Origin: an uncultured Algoriphagus sp.
GTDB taxonomy: Bacteria > Bacteroidota > Bacteroidia > Cytophagales > Cyclobacteriaceae
NCBI GenBank assembly: GCA_903952135.1
Contig: CAJBER010000169.1
Span: 1-46,942, forward strand
Length of the DNA stretch: 46,942 bases
Reading direction: 5' to 3'
Every line of letters begins with the position of its first letter. Within the stretch, counting starts at the first letter, position 1. Made by a program: the position numbers and the translations under genes. The notes below the pieces were generated by a model. It was not told the DNA's origin, did no database searches, and saw only the letters and a program-made list of their open reading frames with translations. Below are positions 1 through 9,224 of this stretch, piece after piece.

Positions 1-136
1 CGTTCTTTTTACTTAAATTAAACTTATCCACTTTTATCAACAAATTATCAGTCTCCCCCCAGACCCCCCTCGTTGTTGTTAACTATGGCCTTATTATTAG
101 AATAATACTATTTTGTAAATCTAAAGGCGGTAGGCA
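1..136. other. Non-coding leader of the window, nothing recognised
   Basis: No convincing reading frame or RNA gene is seen here. The stretch is AT-rich, has two C-runs near 54-67, and a short AT-only hairpin (TATTATT/AATAATA) at 92-107 that is too weak to call a terminator. Together with the repeat at 137-292 it makes up the roughly 300 bases before the first gene. Confidence 0.5.
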
Positions 137-292
137 GGCTACGTGAAATAATAAAGGGAAATACAGTGGAAATAGACTACGCTGCGCTTCGTGAAATAAG
201 TGGAATTACGATTTGAACCCTATTTCCCTGAGCTTGCTCAGGTTATTTCCACCTTATTTCTATTATATTTCTACCCTATTTCCATCGTATCC
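137..292 (+). repeat. Composite inverted element, copy A (11-nt phased GAAATA words)
   Basis: The word GAAATA starts at 145, 158, 169 and 193. Its reverse complement TATTTC starts at 221, 244, 255, 266 and 277. Spacing is 11 nt (once 13), with one 23-24 nt step in each arm. The left long step holds GACTACGCTGCGCTTCGT; the right one holds the perfect hairpin CCTGAGC-TT-GCTCAGG at 227-242. The centre contains GGAATT. The element ends about 11 nt before the ATG at 304, so if transcribed it would lie in the 5' leader of the phosphatase gene. It is colinear with the inverted copy at 37796-37992. The pattern is read directly; any function is unknown. Confidence 0.75.
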
Positions 293-303
293 TTGACTAA
301 CTG

Positions 304-801
304 ATGAAACATTACTTTTTAGTATTCAGCTTCCTACTTATTCTAAGTGCCTGCACTGCTCAAAACTCTCCCAAAACGATCTACATCGTTCGCCATGCGG
401 AGAAGCAACTGGAAGGTAAAGACCCAGAACTCGCCTATGTTGGCGAAGTGCGTGCTAAAAAACTTGCGCAGATTCTAGAAAAGGAAGGAATCAAGCGGGT
501 ATTGTCAACGGATTACACCCGAACCAGAAATACCGCTCAACCCACTGCTGCCGCGGCAGGACTGGTAGTGGAGTATTATGATCCCAAAAATCAAGAGGCT
601 TTTGTCACCGACCTGCGTGGCAGCGAAGGCAATGTCCTGGTAGTCGGACACAGCAATACCGTCAGCCAGCTGGCCAATGCTTTTATCGATGAAGGGGAGA
701 AATTTGCAGACTTGACCGACCTTGAGTACGACTTTATCTATATAGTAACCTTAGAAAAAAACGGGGCTAAAGTGGTGCGGAAAACCTACAAGGATTTTTA
801 A
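304..801 (+). CDS. Histidine phosphatase (SixA/phosphoglycerate-mutase superfamily) lipoprotein
   Basis: The 165-residue protein opens with a lipoprotein signal: a charged start, a hydrophobic stretch and the lipobox LSAC with Cys17, so it is probably anchored in the outer or inner membrane facing the periplasm. The mature part has the superfamily's catalytic RHAEK motif near residue 31, where the His is transiently phosphorylated, and the second conserved histidine in VVGHSNT near residue 114. The length fits the short SixA-like branch rather than full phosphoglycerate mutases. The substrate cannot be read from sequence. It is followed by its own terminator at 833-859, so it is probably monocistronic. 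The ATG at 304 is chosen because it begins the signal peptide exactly. Confidence 0.8.
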   Translation: MKHYFLVFSFLLILSACTAQNSPKTIYIVRHAEKQLEGKDPELAYVGEVRAKKLAQILEKEGIKRVLSTDYTRTRNTAQPTAAAAGLVVEYYDPKNQEAFVTDLRGSEGNVLVVGHSNTVSQLANAFIDEGEKFADLTDLEYDFIYIVTLEKNGAKVVRKTYKDF

Positions 802-832
802 GGCGAGCAGCTCTTCGTTTGATGCAACCCAT

Positions 833-859
833 AAGCAAGGCAAAGTCCTTGCTTTTTTT
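833..859 (+). terminator. Rho-independent terminator after the histidine phosphatase gene
   Basis: An 8-bp perfect stem, AAGCAAGG/CCTTGCTT (833-840 with 847-854), has a 6-nt loop and runs straight into a T tract. It separates the phosphatase gene from the glycerol operon. Confidence 0.85.
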
Positions 860-926
860 GTAAGCAATTTCCACCTCCTTCTTTTTGTCCCCTTTCCTGA
901 GTACATTTCGTCTAGGGGTCAATCAC

Positions 927-2495
927 ATGAATCGAGAAAAAAATCTACAGCAGCTGCAAGACAAAACCAAGGTCTGGGACATCGCCGTCATCGGGGGTGG
1001 AGCATCTGGCCTGGGTGTAGCGCTGGATGCTGCATCTCGGGGCCTTTCCGTACTGCTGGTAGAAAAGGCCGATTTTGCGAAAGGCACTTCCAGCAGAAGC
1101 ACCAAATTGGTTCATGGAGGGGTGCGCTACCTCGCTCAAGGGCAACTCTCCCTGGTGTTTGAAGCACTTAAAGAGCGTGGGCTGCTTCTCAAAAATGCCC
1201 CTCACCTCACCCACAATCAGTCCTTTCTGATCCCGATCTATACCTGGTGGGACCGAATCCAATACAGTATTGGGCTGAAAATCTACGATTGGATGGCCGG
1301 CAAACTTGGCCTAGGCCCCTCCAACTTTATCTCCAAAGAGGAAGCCCTTCGGCGCATTCCTACCCTCCAACCTACCCGGCTCCAAGGTGCTGTGGTCTAC
1401 CAAGACGGACAATTTGACGATGCGCGACTGGCCATCCATCTCGCACAAACAGCCGATGAACTCGGAGCCTGCCTCCTCAACTACTCCAAAGTCACTGGAC
1501 TCAGCAAAGACCCAACTGGCAAACTCACTGGATTGACCTTTCAAGACGAAATGCAAAAAGAAAGCCATCGCATCCAAGCCAAAATGATCGTCAATGCCAC
1601 GGGCGTCTTTGCGGATAAAATCCTGCAACTCGACAATCCCAGTGCAGCCAAAACGATACAGCCCAGTCAAGGAATTCACCTGATTCTAGATTTGAGCTTT
1701 TTAGGAGGGACGGATGCACTGATGATTCCCAAAACCAAAGATGGGCGCGTGCTTTTTGGAGTTCCTTGGCACAACAAACTTCTCCTAGGTACGACCGATA
1801 CGATTCGAGAAAAAGCCAAACTTGAACCCGAAGCCTTGCAACAAGAAATTGATTTTGTGCTAGAAACTGCTGGAGGCTACCTGACCAAAAAACCAAGTCG
1901 AGAAGATGTGATTGCTGTATTTGCCGGCCTCAGACCCCTTGCCCGACCCAAGGAAGGCAGCACCAAAACCAAAGAAATCTCCCGCTCCCACAAAATCATT
2001 CTTTCTAAAAGTGGGCTGGTCTCCCTCACCGGAGGCAAGTGGACCACCTACCGAAAAATGGGAGAAGATACAGTGGCCTATTTCACCCGGATCAGCGGCC
2101 AAGCCCTACCAAAAAGCAATACCTCCACTCAAAAAATTCACGGGTGGACAGCAACTATTCCTGCAGGACACTGGGGTATTTATGGTTCGGATGCCGAAAA
2201 AATCAAAGCCCTAGCGAGCCAAAACTCGAGTTGGCAGGAGCGCATCCATCCCCAGTTCCCAAATATTTTAGTAGAGGTGGTCTGGGCCTGCGAGCAGGAA
2301 ATGGCCCTTACGGTAGAAGATGTGCTTTCTCGAAGAATCCGAATGCTCATCCTAGATCCAGAAGCCGCGTTGGCCTCCGCAGAATCTGTGGCCAGAACCA
2401 TGGCTGGGGTACTCCACAAGGAGGAGGACTGGATTACCACTGAATTAACTAATTTTAGAAAGATCGCTGCAAAGTATTTGATTTCGAAACACTAA
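927..2495 (+). CDS. glpD: Aerobic glycerol-3-phosphate dehydrogenase
   Basis: This FAD enzyme oxidises sn-glycerol 3-phosphate to dihydroxyacetone phosphate and passes electrons to quinone at the inner membrane. The N-terminal Rossmann motif [20 protein letters not shown] binds FAD. It is followed by the GlpD-typical [17 protein letters not shown] block and, towards the C-terminus, by GLRPLARP and [13 protein letters not shown] blocks. With the ATG at 927 the product has 522 residues, normal for the family. The frame can be extended upstream only to a TTG at 885, which adds 14 residues that do not look conserved. The gene begins a glpD-glpK-glpF cluster, so the cell can take up, phosphorylate and oxidise glycerol. 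Confidence 0.95.
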   Translation: MNREKNLQQLQDKTKVWDIAVIGGGASGLGVALDAASRGLSVLLVEKADFAKGTSSRSTKLVHGGVRYLAQGQLSLVFEALKERGLLLKNAPHLTHNQSFLIPIYTWWDRIQYSIGLKIYDWMAGKLGLGPSNFISKEEALRRIPTLQPTRLQGAVVYQDGQFDDARLAIHLAQTADELGACLLNYSKVTGLSKDPTGKLTGLTFQDEMQKESHRIQAKMIVNATGVFADKILQLDNPSAAKTIQPSQGIHLILDLSFLGGTDALMIPKTKDGRVLFGVPWHNKLLLGTTDTIREKAKLEPEALQQEIDFVLETAGGYLTKKPSREDVIAVFAGLRPLARPKEGSTKTKEISRSHKIILSKSGLVSLTGGKWTTYRKMGEDTVAYFTRISGQALPKSNTSTQKIHGWTATIPAGHWGIYGSDAEKIKALASQNSSWQERIHPQFPNILVEVVWACEQEMALTVEDVLSRRIRMLILDPEAALASAESVARTMAGVLHKEEDWITTELTNFRKIAAKYLISKH

Positions 2496-2529
2496 ATTCA
2501 AGCCAACATTACCAACCCAATCGCCCAAA

Positions 2530-4029
2530 ATGCCTGTTGACAAACCCTATATTTTAGCCTTAGACCAAGGTACTACGAGTTCCCGAGCCCTTATTTTTAA
2601 CCAAAAAGGAGAAATTGTCTCCGTAGCTCAGAAGGAATTTACCCAATACTTCCCACAGCAAGGATGGGTGGAGCACGACCCAGAAGAAATCTGGTCCAGC
2701 CAGTCCACTGTGCTCATGGAGGCGCTACTTCAAAAATCCATCCGGCCCGAGCAAGTCGCTGCCATCGGTATCACGAATCAACGCGAGACCACCATCGTAT
2801 GGGATCGGAAGACGGGCAAAGCCCTCTACAATGCCATTGTCTGGCAGGACCGCCGCACAGCAGCCTATTGCGATGCGCTCAAAGAAAAAGGGGTAGGACC
2901 TCAAATTGCGGATAAGACGGGATTGGTCATTGATGCCTATTTCTCTGCCACCAAAATTCGTTGGATCCTCGACCAAGTGCCCGGAGCACAGCAGCGCGCC
3001 GAAGCGGGGGAATTGGCTTTTGGAACAGTGGACTCCTGGCTGATTTGGAAATTAACTGCGGGGAAAAGTCACCTAACCGACATCACCAATGCCAGCCGGA
3101 CGCTGATTTTCAATATTCATACCCAACAATGGGATCAGGAGCTGCTGGACTTGTTCAACATTCCTGCTTCAATGCTCCCAGAGGTAAAAAGCTGCAGTGA
3201 GGTATTCACCGAGACGGCGGGAGATGTGCTCAACACCAAAATTCCAATTGCCGGCGTAGCCGGTGATCAGCAGGCAGCCCTATTTGGGCAACTCTGCACC
3301 CAGCCAGGCATGGCCAAAACCACCTACGGCACAGGTTGCTTCCTAGTCATGAATACCGGCAAGCAGGCCGTCCGCTCCCAAAATCAACTGCTCACCACCG
3401 TGGCTTGGAAGATTGGAAATGAAATCAACTACGCCTTGGAAGGATCGGTATTTATCGGCGGAGCGGCTATTCAATGGCTACGAGATGGGTTGAAGTTATT
3501 TACCGACGCTAAGGAAACCGAAAAACTGGCCACCAGCGTTTCGAGCAACGAAGGGGTATATTTTGTGCCTGCACTCGCAGGACTAGGTGCACCGCACTGG
3601 GACCAACAAGCCCGAGGGGCCTTTTTTGGAATTACCCGAGGCACCACCACGGCTCATTTCACCCGAGCAGCCTTGGAGGCCATCGCCTACCAGGTTTACG
3701 ATGTACTTAAGGCCATGGAAAAAGATTCGGGCAAGCCCACCCAAGAACTTCGAGTAGATGGTGGGGCCACCGCCAATAACTTTCTGATGCAGTTTCAAAG
3801 TGACCTGTTGAATTGCGAAATCAAGCGGCCAAAGATCATTGAGACCACGGCATTGGGCGCCGCATTTTTGGCTGGCTTGGCAGTAGGCTTCTGGAAAAAT
3901 CAGGAGGAACTCCAAAAATTATGGCAGCCAGACCAAACCTTTTCTCCAGCTATGGAAGATGGCAAACGAGAAAAATTAGTACATTTTTGGCATAAAGCAG
4001 TCGAACGAACTAAAAACTGGGAAGAATGA
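2530..4029 (+). CDS. glpK: Glycerol kinase
   Basis: ATP-dependent phosphorylation of glycerol to glycerol 3-phosphate, feeding the dehydrogenase encoded just upstream. The 499-residue protein is of standard length for the FGGY kinase family. It begins with the ATP-binding signature [15 protein letters not shown], has the substrate-contact block [13 protein letters not shown], the ITNASRT segment, and the C-terminal nucleotide-binding block [20 protein letters not shown]. The gene lies 34 nt after glpD, and its stop codon overlaps the start of glpF in an ATGA, so the two are likely translationally coupled. Regulation cannot be read from the sequence. Confidence 0.97.
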   Translation: MPVDKPYILALDQGTTSSRALIFNQKGEIVSVAQKEFTQYFPQQGWVEHDPEEIWSSQSTVLMEALLQKSIRPEQVAAIGITNQRETTIVWDRKTGKALYNAIVWQDRRTAAYCDALKEKGVGPQIADKTGLVIDAYFSATKIRWILDQVPGAQQRAEAGELAFGTVDSWLIWKLTAGKSHLTDITNASRTLIFNIHTQQWDQELLDLFNIPASMLPEVKSCSEVFTETAGDVLNTKIPIAGVAGDQQAALFGQLCTQPGMAKTTYGTGCFLVMNTGKQAVRSQNQLLTTVAWKIGNEINYALEGSVFIGGAAIQWLRDGLKLFTDAKETEKLATSVSSNEGVYFVPALAGLGAPHWDQQARGAFFGITRGTTTAHFTRAALEAIAYQVYDVLKAMEKDSGKPTQELRVDGGATANNFLMQFQSDLLNCEIKRPKIIETTALGAAFLAGLAVGFWKNQEELQKLWQPDQTFSPAMEDGKREKLVHFWHKAVERTKNWEE

Positions 4030-4760
4030 ATCCACTTGTAGCAGAATTTATCGGCACCGCAGTGGTGCTTCTTTTAGGAACAGGCGTAGTTGCCAACGTG
4101 ATCTTACCTGGTACCAAAGGGAATGGAGGCGGACTCATCGCCATCACCACCGCCTGGGCTTTTGCCGTGTTTTGTGGGGTGGTCATCGCTGGGCCTTCTA
4201 GCGGAGCACACCTTAACCCAGCTGTAACCATTGGATTGGCTGCTGTAGGTAAATTTGACTGGGCATTGGCTCCAGGATACATCTTGGCTCAATTTGGCGG
4301 GGCTATGCTCGGTTCGGGATTGGCCTGGGCGATGTACCGGCACCATTTTGACATGACGGACGATCCTGGATTGAAAAGAGGGGTCTTTTGTACAGACCCA
4401 ACGGTTCGGAATTTTTCAACCAGCGTACTCTCTGAAGCACTCGGCACTTTTGTACTGGTCTTTGTTATTCTGTACATCGCTGGAGCGCAACTTGAAGGAG
4501 ACCCCAAAACCCCAGTTGGATTAGGTTCCATCGGAGCCCTTCCAGTTACCTTATTGGTTTGGGGCATTGGCTTGGCCTTAGGAGGCACCACCGGCTATGC
4601 CATCAATCCTGCCCGTGACCTGGGCCCAAGAATCATGCATCAACTTTTGCCTATCAATGGCAAAGGAGACTCCGATTGGGGCTATGCATGGGTCCCTGTA
4701 GTGGGTCCCATTTTAGGCGCATTATTGGCTGCAGGATTGTTTCTTGCTGTAGAAAATTAG
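4026..4760 (+). CDS. glpF: MIP-family glycerol facilitator (aquaglyceroporin)
   Basis: Inner-membrane channel of 244 residues that lets glycerol (and probably water) equilibrate into the cell. Both half-helix NPA motifs are present: [11 protein letters not shown] near residue 64 and [13 protein letters not shown] near residue 196. An aspartate directly after NPAR is typical of glycerol-conducting members rather than strict water channels. Six hydrophobic segments are visible. Its ATG overlaps the glpK stop. The last position in the operon and the shared function make glycerol the most likely solute. A strong terminator follows at 4835-4877. Confidence 0.95.
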   Translation: MNPLVAEFIGTAVVLLLGTGVVANVILPGTKGNGGGLIAITTAWAFAVFCGVVIAGPSSGAHLNPAVTIGLAAVGKFDWALAPGYILAQFGGAMLGSGLAWAMYRHHFDMTDDPGLKRGVFCTDPTVRNFSTSVLSEALGTFVLVFVILYIAGAQLEGDPKTPVGLGSIGALPVTLLVWGIGLALGGTTGYAINPARDLGPRIMHQLLPINGKGDSDWGYAWVPVVGPILGALLAAGLFLAVEN

Positions 4761-4834
4761 ATTTTACTTGATTAGAGACTGCCATCCAACTGTTTGAAGA
4801 AAAGCAAGTGAGATGGTAGTTGGGAAAAGTTTAA

Positions 4835-4877
4835 AAACCACATAGGCACATAGTTTTTCTAAGTGCCTATGTGGTTT
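4835..4877. terminator. Bidirectional terminator between glpF and the TPK-like gene
   Basis: A 15-bp perfect inverted repeat (4835-4849 with 4863-4877) is extended inward by three more pairs around a T5 loop. A and T tracts at its outer edges let it serve both the plus-strand glpF operon and the minus-strand gene ending at 4905. Confidence 0.85.
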
Positions 4878-4904
4878 TATTCTAAAATGGTTGAACAAAA
4901 AAGG

Positions 4905-5519
4905 TTAAACCCGTACCCGCTCTCCGATCCAAAAAATTCCCGTACTGGAGAAATTAGAAATACCTTCAGGAACTTCTAGTTGGGTCAAGTAGCACACCGG
5001 AAAAAGCAAGGATCCCTCAGCATTGGACACCTCCACCGGCTGGTTTTCAATTGCCAGAAGGCGGATTTCGGAGGGAGCAAACCATTTGGAAAACTTACCT
5101 CCTTTGACCGGATAGTATTTCCAATCCCCATCTACAAGCGTTAAATCCAGGTGAAGGATTTTCTCCTCCAATTGCTGGTGTTTTTGATGATCAAAACCCA
5201 CCAGATGCACCCCTTTGTGCTGGGATGCCAGGAGGTAATGGATGCCTTCCTCCAAGGTACTTCCGGTCGAAACTGTCAAAAACCGTAGCGGATACTGTTC
5301 TTCAAGCAAGTGCCTACTTTCACTTTGGAATGCTAAAGTACCCAAAACTACGTCAATTTTTATCCCCCAACTGAGTACTACCTCCACCGCTTCTTGAGCG
5401 ACTAGGAGGGTTGGGGACCATTCCAAAAGTGGGGCAACCGTCTCAAAAGAGATCCCTTCCACGGCCAATATAAATACGGCTGGCTCCTGCTGCTCCTTGA
5501 CAAAATGATGGCTAGACAT
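4905..5519 (-). CDS. Thiamine-pyrophosphokinase-like protein with degenerate active site
   Basis: The 204-residue protein has the layout of thiamine pyrophosphokinase: an N-terminal alpha/beta part (WGIKIDVVLG near 51-60 sits where the enzyme has G-I-x-P-D-x-V-x-G-D-x-D-S) and a C-terminal beta-rich part with GSLLFPVCYL and EGISNFSSTG, like the thiamine-binding domain. The acidic residues normally used for catalysis are missing: GDxDS reads GTLAF, and the D-x-D-x-T-D block reads VSTGSTLEE. It is therefore either a non-enzymatic relative or a divergent enzyme. The start chosen is the ATG overlapping the dipeptidase stop (TGATG); a TTG 9 nt upstream is less likely. The family assignment rests on my pattern recognition only. 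Confidence 0.5.
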   Translation of the reverse strand: MSSHHFVKEQQEPAVFILAVEGISFETVAPLLEWSPTLLVAQEAVEVVLSWGIKIDVVLGTLAFQSESRHLLEEQYPLRFLTVSTGSTLEEGIHYLLASQHKGVHLVGFDHQKHQQLEEKILHLDLTLVDGDWKYYPVKGGKFSKWFAPSEIRLLAIENQPVEVSNAEGSLLFPVCYLTQLEVPEGISNFSSTGIFWIGERVRV

Positions 5520-6505
5520 CAGCTCCAAAGGTTTTGGTAAAAGCGAAACACATTTTCATAGGCCAATTTCCGCAACTGCCCATCTGTCAACTCCTGACTT
5601 AGGCGCTCGAGAATGCTGGGGTACTTACTTGCATTTTCCGCCAAGGGAAAATAAAATGGATGACGGCTAGGGTCTGGGAAATCCTGGGTATAGAAAAAGT
5701 CTGCTCCAAAGGCGATAGCCTGTTCATTGAGTTTGGAGCCATAGATGAGGTGTTCAAATAATCTTTCAGGCTGCTCGCTATCCAAAAAGGCACGAAGAAA
5801 ATTGACCCCAATGATCCCTCCTCGGTGAATGATCTCTTGGGCAAATTCGTCTGTCAAATTCCGCTTATGATCCCAAATAGTTCGGAAATTGGAGTGGCTG
5901 GCAAGAATGGGAATAGGCAAATGATGCCGGTCAATGTGATGTAAAATTCCCTCCGCCAACAAGTCTGAGGTATGGGAAAGGTCTACTGGAATACGCTTGC
6001 CTGATAGGTAGTCGAGCAGCCTCTTTCCATCCTCTTTTAAACCAATTCCTTCGGTGTAGTTGCCTCCACCAAAGCGATTTTCGGTATGGTGGGTGAGGCT
6101 GATGTAGGCGAGTGACCCTACTTTTTCTAGTAGGGCATCGAATTGGGCATAGATCTCTGGCCAAGTAGCTGTTGGAGTACCAATCCCGGCAGCATTTTCA
6201 ATGGAAGCAATAATTCCCAGTTGCTCGGTAGTCTCCAACTTCTGCTGAAAGGCTGCATCCCATCGGCAAACCGTCTCGGGATGGTCTTCGAGAAGCTTCA
6301 CAAAGAGCTCCGCCTGCTGACTGGCCAACTGCATGCTTTCGGGATGAACATCCGTGTAGATGGCCAGCACTTGTGCCCGTACCCCGCCGGCTTTTAGCCA
6401 AGGAAAGGCACATGCGATTTGACTGGGGTCAAAGGGATCTGCCTTTGGAACCTTGGCCATAAAGGAAAGTAAATCACAATGAAGGTCCGCGACGGGAAAG
6501 TGCAT
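5519..6505 (-). CDS. Membrane dipeptidase family protein (peptidase M19)
   Basis: A zinc-dependent dipeptidase-like enzyme of 328 residues. The metal ligands of the M19 family are recognisable in order: HCD at residues 9-11, the glutamate of ASIENAAG, the histidine of VDLSHTSD, the histidine of LASHSNFR, and the aspartate of FGADFF. No signal peptide is visible, so it is probably cytoplasmic. The next gene overlaps its stop codon, suggesting a two-gene transcript. It differs clearly from the second M19 protein at 25971-27041, so the two are separate branches. The true substrate (dipeptide, D-amino-acid peptide or other) is not determined by the sequence. Confidence 0.82.
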   Translation of the reverse strand: MHFPVADLHCDLLSFMAKVPKADPFDPSQIACAFPWLKAGGVRAQVLAIYTDVHPESMQLASQQAELFVKLLEDHPETVCRWDAAFQQKLETTEQLGIIASIENAAGIGTPTATWPEIYAQFDALLEKVGSLAYISLTHHTENRFGGGNYTEGIGLKEDGKRLLDYLSGKRIPVDLSHTSDLLAEGILHHIDRHHLPIPILASHSNFRTIWDHKRNLTDEFAQEIIHRGGIIGVNFLRAFLDSEQPERLFEHLIYGSKLNEQAIAFGADFFYTQDFPDPSRHPFYFPLAENASKYPSILERLSQELTDGQLRKLAYENVFRFYQNLWS

Positions 6506-6716
6506 AATTTAAAGGGTCTTGATACAAATTAAGCCAAAAAAAGGAAAGCATGGACGGCACGGCGAAGACTTTGAACCAGTTTTGTAGGTATCTTTCGAAA
6601 AAAAACGAGTTAAATTTTCCGTTCAGCAAATTCCTCAGTCCAGATAAACTAACGCTGCATAAACAAAAGCTGTGCACATTGATTTTAAGAATAGACACCC
6701 AATACACTTTCCCAAA

Positions 6717-8006
6717 ATGACCCCGTACCCCAACTACCAATACAGCGAATCTTTTGCCAAAGAACTGGATGCATTGGACCCCTTGGCTCATTTTCGATCC
6801 CGCTTTCACTTACCTAAGATCGAAGGAAAAGACGCCCTGTACTTTTGTGGCAATTCGCTAGGCCTACAGCCAAAGACTGCTGCAGCCTACCTAGAGAAAG
6901 AGATGACCGCTTGGGCAAACATGGGGGTGGATGGGTATTTCCATGGGGAAGATCCTTGGTATTCCGTACGGAAGAAATCAAAACCCATTTTAGCTCAAAT
7001 CCTTGGCGCCTTGCCCGAGGAGGTGGTAGCCATGAATTACCTTTCGGTCAATTTGCACCTCTTGATGGTATCCTTTTACCAGCCTACTCCTACTCGATTT
7101 AAAATCATTGTGGAAGGCGGAGCCTTTCCATCAGACCAGTACATGCTGGAAACCCAAATCAAGTTTCATGGACTAGATCCCAAAGACGTGTTGGTGGAGC
7201 TTCAGCCCAGGTCTGGAGAATACACCTTGCGCACCGAGGATATCGTGGCAGAAATCAAAAAGCAAGGCAGTGCCTTGGCTATGGTCAACATGGCTGGAAT
7301 CCAGTATTACACGGGGCAACTATTCGACATCCAAGCCATCACTCAATCGGCTCATGAAGTAGGTGCGCTAGCAGGATTTGATTTGGCCCATGCGGTAGGG
7401 AATGCTCCCCTCCAACTGCATGACTGGAAAGTGGACTTTGCCACCTGGTGCAGCTACAAGTACCTGAATTCTGGTCCTGGCAATGTATCAGGAATTTTTG
7501 TTCACGAAACCTTTGCCGACCGTGCCGACCTTCCTCGATTTGCAGGATGGTGGGGCCATAAGGAAGACGAGCGTTTCAAAATGGAAAAAGGATTTCAACC
7601 CATGCATGGAGCCGACGGTTGGCAACTCGCATGTTCCAACGTCCTCGCCTTGGCAGTGCATCAAGCTTCTTTGGATATGTTTCAAGAAGCAGGCATGCCT
7701 GCCATTCGTGAAAAAAGCATACAGCTAACCGGCTACTTGGAATATTTGATTGAAGAGATTAGTGGCGATTCTGGCGTATTGGAGATCATCACCCCAAAAA
7801 ATCCAGCCGAGCGAGGATGCCAATTGTCCTTGTTAATCCACAAAGGAGGCAAAGCCGTCTTTGACGAATGGTACGGACATGGAGTGGTGGGAGATTGGAG
7901 AAATCCAAATGTGATCCGCTTGGCTCCAGCGCCACTCTACACCAGTTTTCAAGATGTGTATCGCTTTGCTCGAGTGCTGGAGCAATCGCTCAAGAAGTTT
8001 GCCTAA
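6717..8006 (+). CDS. kynU: Kynureninase
   Basis: PLP enzyme that cleaves kynurenine (or 3-hydroxykynurenine) to anthranilate (or 3-hydroxyanthranilate) and alanine in tryptophan breakdown. The 429-residue length is typical. Visible family blocks are YFCGNSLGLQPK near the N-terminus, the GFDLAHAVGN segment whose Asp contacts the PLP ring nitrogen, and CSYKYLNSGPG with the Schiff-base lysine. The ATG at 6717 is preferred over a GTG at 6672, which would add 15 unconserved residues. No other kynurenine-pathway gene is nearby, so it stands alone, bounded by a divergent dipeptidase gene and a terminator. Confidence 0.95.
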   Translation: MTPYPNYQYSESFAKELDALDPLAHFRSRFHLPKIEGKDALYFCGNSLGLQPKTAAAYLEKEMTAWANMGVDGYFHGEDPWYSVRKKSKPILAQILGALPEEVVAMNYLSVNLHLLMVSFYQPTPTRFKIIVEGGAFPSDQYMLETQIKFHGLDPKDVLVELQPRSGEYTLRTEDIVAEIKKQGSALAMVNMAGIQYYTGQLFDIQAITQSAHEVGALAGFDLAHAVGNAPLQLHDWKVDFATWCSYKYLNSGPGNVSGIFVHETFADRADLPRFAGWWGHKEDERFKMEKGFQPMHGADGWQLACSNVLALAVHQASLDMFQEAGMPAIREKSIQLTGYLEYLIEEISGDSGVLEIITPKNPAERGCQLSLLIHKGGKAVFDEWYGHGVVGDWRNPNVIRLAPAPLYTSFQDVYRFARVLEQSLKKFA

Positions 8007-8042
8007 GAAACCCCATCCGCTAGCCTCGGCTTAGTCCAGCAA

Positions 8043-8075
8043 AAAGCCCTACTTCATGAATTGAAGTAGGGCTTT
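8043..8075. terminator. Bidirectional terminator between kynU and ruvB
   Basis: A 14-bp perfect stem (8043-8056 with 8062-8075) and 5-nt loop has a T tract on each strand, so it can end both convergent genes. Confidence 0.9.
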
Positions 8076-8079
8076 CTTT

Positions 8080-9111
8080 TTAAATATCAAACAGGGTTCC
8101 GCTGGCCCCCGTTGGTTTTATTTTGAGGTGCTTGTAGGCAAGTTCGGTGGCCATTCTTCCCCTAGAGGTGCGCTTAAGGTAGCCTTCCTGAATTAGGAAA
8201 GGTTCGTACACTTCCTCTATCGTTTCGGCCTCTTCTCCGCAAGCGGTAGCAATGGTGCCCAATCCTACAGGTCCTCCTTTAAATTTCTCGATGATGGTCA
8301 ATAGGATGCGGTTATCCATTTCATCCAAGCCATTTTCATCCACATCCAAGGCATTCAAGGCCATTTTGGCAATCTCCAAGGTGATGGTCCCATTGCCCTT
8401 GATCTCGGCAAAGTCCCGGGTACGTCGAAGGAGCATGTTGGCGATACGAGGGGTACCCCGACTTCGACGGGCCAGTTCGAATGCTGCCACTTCGTCGATG
8501 GGTGTCTGCAAGATTCCTCCGGAGCGAAGGACAATATCGGTGAGCAACTTGGCATCGTAGTATTCCAAACGGGAATTGATACCAAAGCGAGCCCGCAAGG
8601 GAGAAGTCAACAGTCCAGAACGGGTGGTAGCCCCGATGAGGGTAAAAGGATTGAGTGAGATTTGAACCGAACGGGCATTGGGACCGCTATCCAGCATGAT
8701 GTCAATACGGTAATCCTCCATTGCCGAGTAGAGGTATTCCTCCACGATGGGATTGAGGCGGTGGATCTCATCAATAAATAGGACATCCCCCTCTTCCAAG
8801 TTGGTCAGGAGACCTGCCAAGTCAGAAGGCTTATCAAGAACGGGTCCTGAGGTGATTTTGATGCCAGCCTGCAGTTCGTTGGCAATGATATTGCTGAGCG
8901 TAGTCTTGCCCAAGCCTGGAGGGCCATGTAGGAGTACGTGGTCCAGGGGCTCATTTCTTTTCTTGGCCGCATGCACGAATACCCGAAGATTTTCGATGAT
9001 TTTGGCCTGTCCTGTAAAATCTTCAAAGCTAAGCGGCCGCAATGCACGTTCAAACTCTCGATCCTTAGGACCTAGATGTTCTTCATCGCCTGTCAAATAA
9101 TCTTCTCTCAT
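8080..9111 (-). CDS. ruvB: Holliday junction branch-migration helicase RuvB
   Basis: Hexameric AAA+ motor that drives branch migration of Holliday junctions together with RuvA. It contains Walker [11 protein letters not shown], Walker [10 protein letters not shown], sensor-1 GATTRSGLL, the arginine finger in PLRARFG, and the C-terminal winged helix ending in [12 protein letters not shown]. The chosen ATG at 9111 gives 343 residues, the normal size, starting [12 protein letters not shown] longer frame to 9240 would add 43 residues and run into the divergent neighbour, so it is rejected. A TAnnTTTG box lies 17 nt upstream. Confidence 0.97.
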   Translation of the reverse strand: MREDYLTGDEEHLGPKDREFERALRPLSFEDFTGQAKIIENLRVFVHAAKKRNEPLDHVLLHGPPGLGKTTLSNIIANELQAGIKITSGPVLDKPSDLAGLLTNLEEGDVLFIDEIHRLNPIVEEYLYSAMEDYRIDIMLDSGPNARSVQISLNPFTLIGATTRSGLLTSPLRARFGINSRLEYYDAKLLTDIVLRSGGILQTPIDEVAAFELARRSRGTPRIANMLLRRTRDFAEIKGNGTITLEIAKMALNALDVDENGLDEMDNRILLTIIEKFKGGPVGLGTIATACGEEAETIEEVYEPFLIQEGYLKRTSRGRMATELAYKHLKIKPTGASGTLFDI

Positions 9112-9128
9112 GGGATATGCGCTAGTTA

Positions 9129-9136
9129 CAAATATA
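9129..9136 (-). promoter_or_regulatory. Candidate -7 box for ruvB
   Basis: Read on the minus strand the bases are TATATTTG, matching the Bacteroidota -7 consensus TAnnTTTG, 17 nt before the ruvB ATG. No clear -33 TTTG is seen at the usual distance. Confidence 0.45.
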
Positions 9137-9195
9137 GACAAAAACCGATGTAGGAATTGGCCTGAATCTTTCCAGTAAGGATAAAAAAAAGGTAG

Positions 9196-9203
9196 TAATT
9201 TTG
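9196..9203 (+). promoter_or_regulatory. Candidate -7 box for the ApbE-like gene
   Basis: TAATTTTG matches TAnnTTTG and lies 21 nt before the ATG at 9225. No -33 element was found at the expected spacing. It also argues for the ATG at 9225 over the TTG at 9201, which overlaps the box. Confidence 0.45.
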
Positions 9204-9224
9204 TTTTCAAATTTTCCCTTCCAA

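Noticed and set aside
92-107. AT-only hairpin in the first 136 bases considered as a terminator
   Set aside because: The stem is seven A/T pairs with no GC and no adjoining T tract of the usual length.
2039-2443. Long alternative-frame open reading frame overlapping glpD
   Set aside because: It lies entirely inside the well-supported glpD gene, has no domain signature and an Arg/Ser/Pro-rich composition typical of a shadow frame.
6556-6569. Shared 14-mer GGCACGGCGAAGAC, also found at 17266-17279
   Set aside because: One copy is intergenic and the other coding; no extended similarity around them, so chance is enough.
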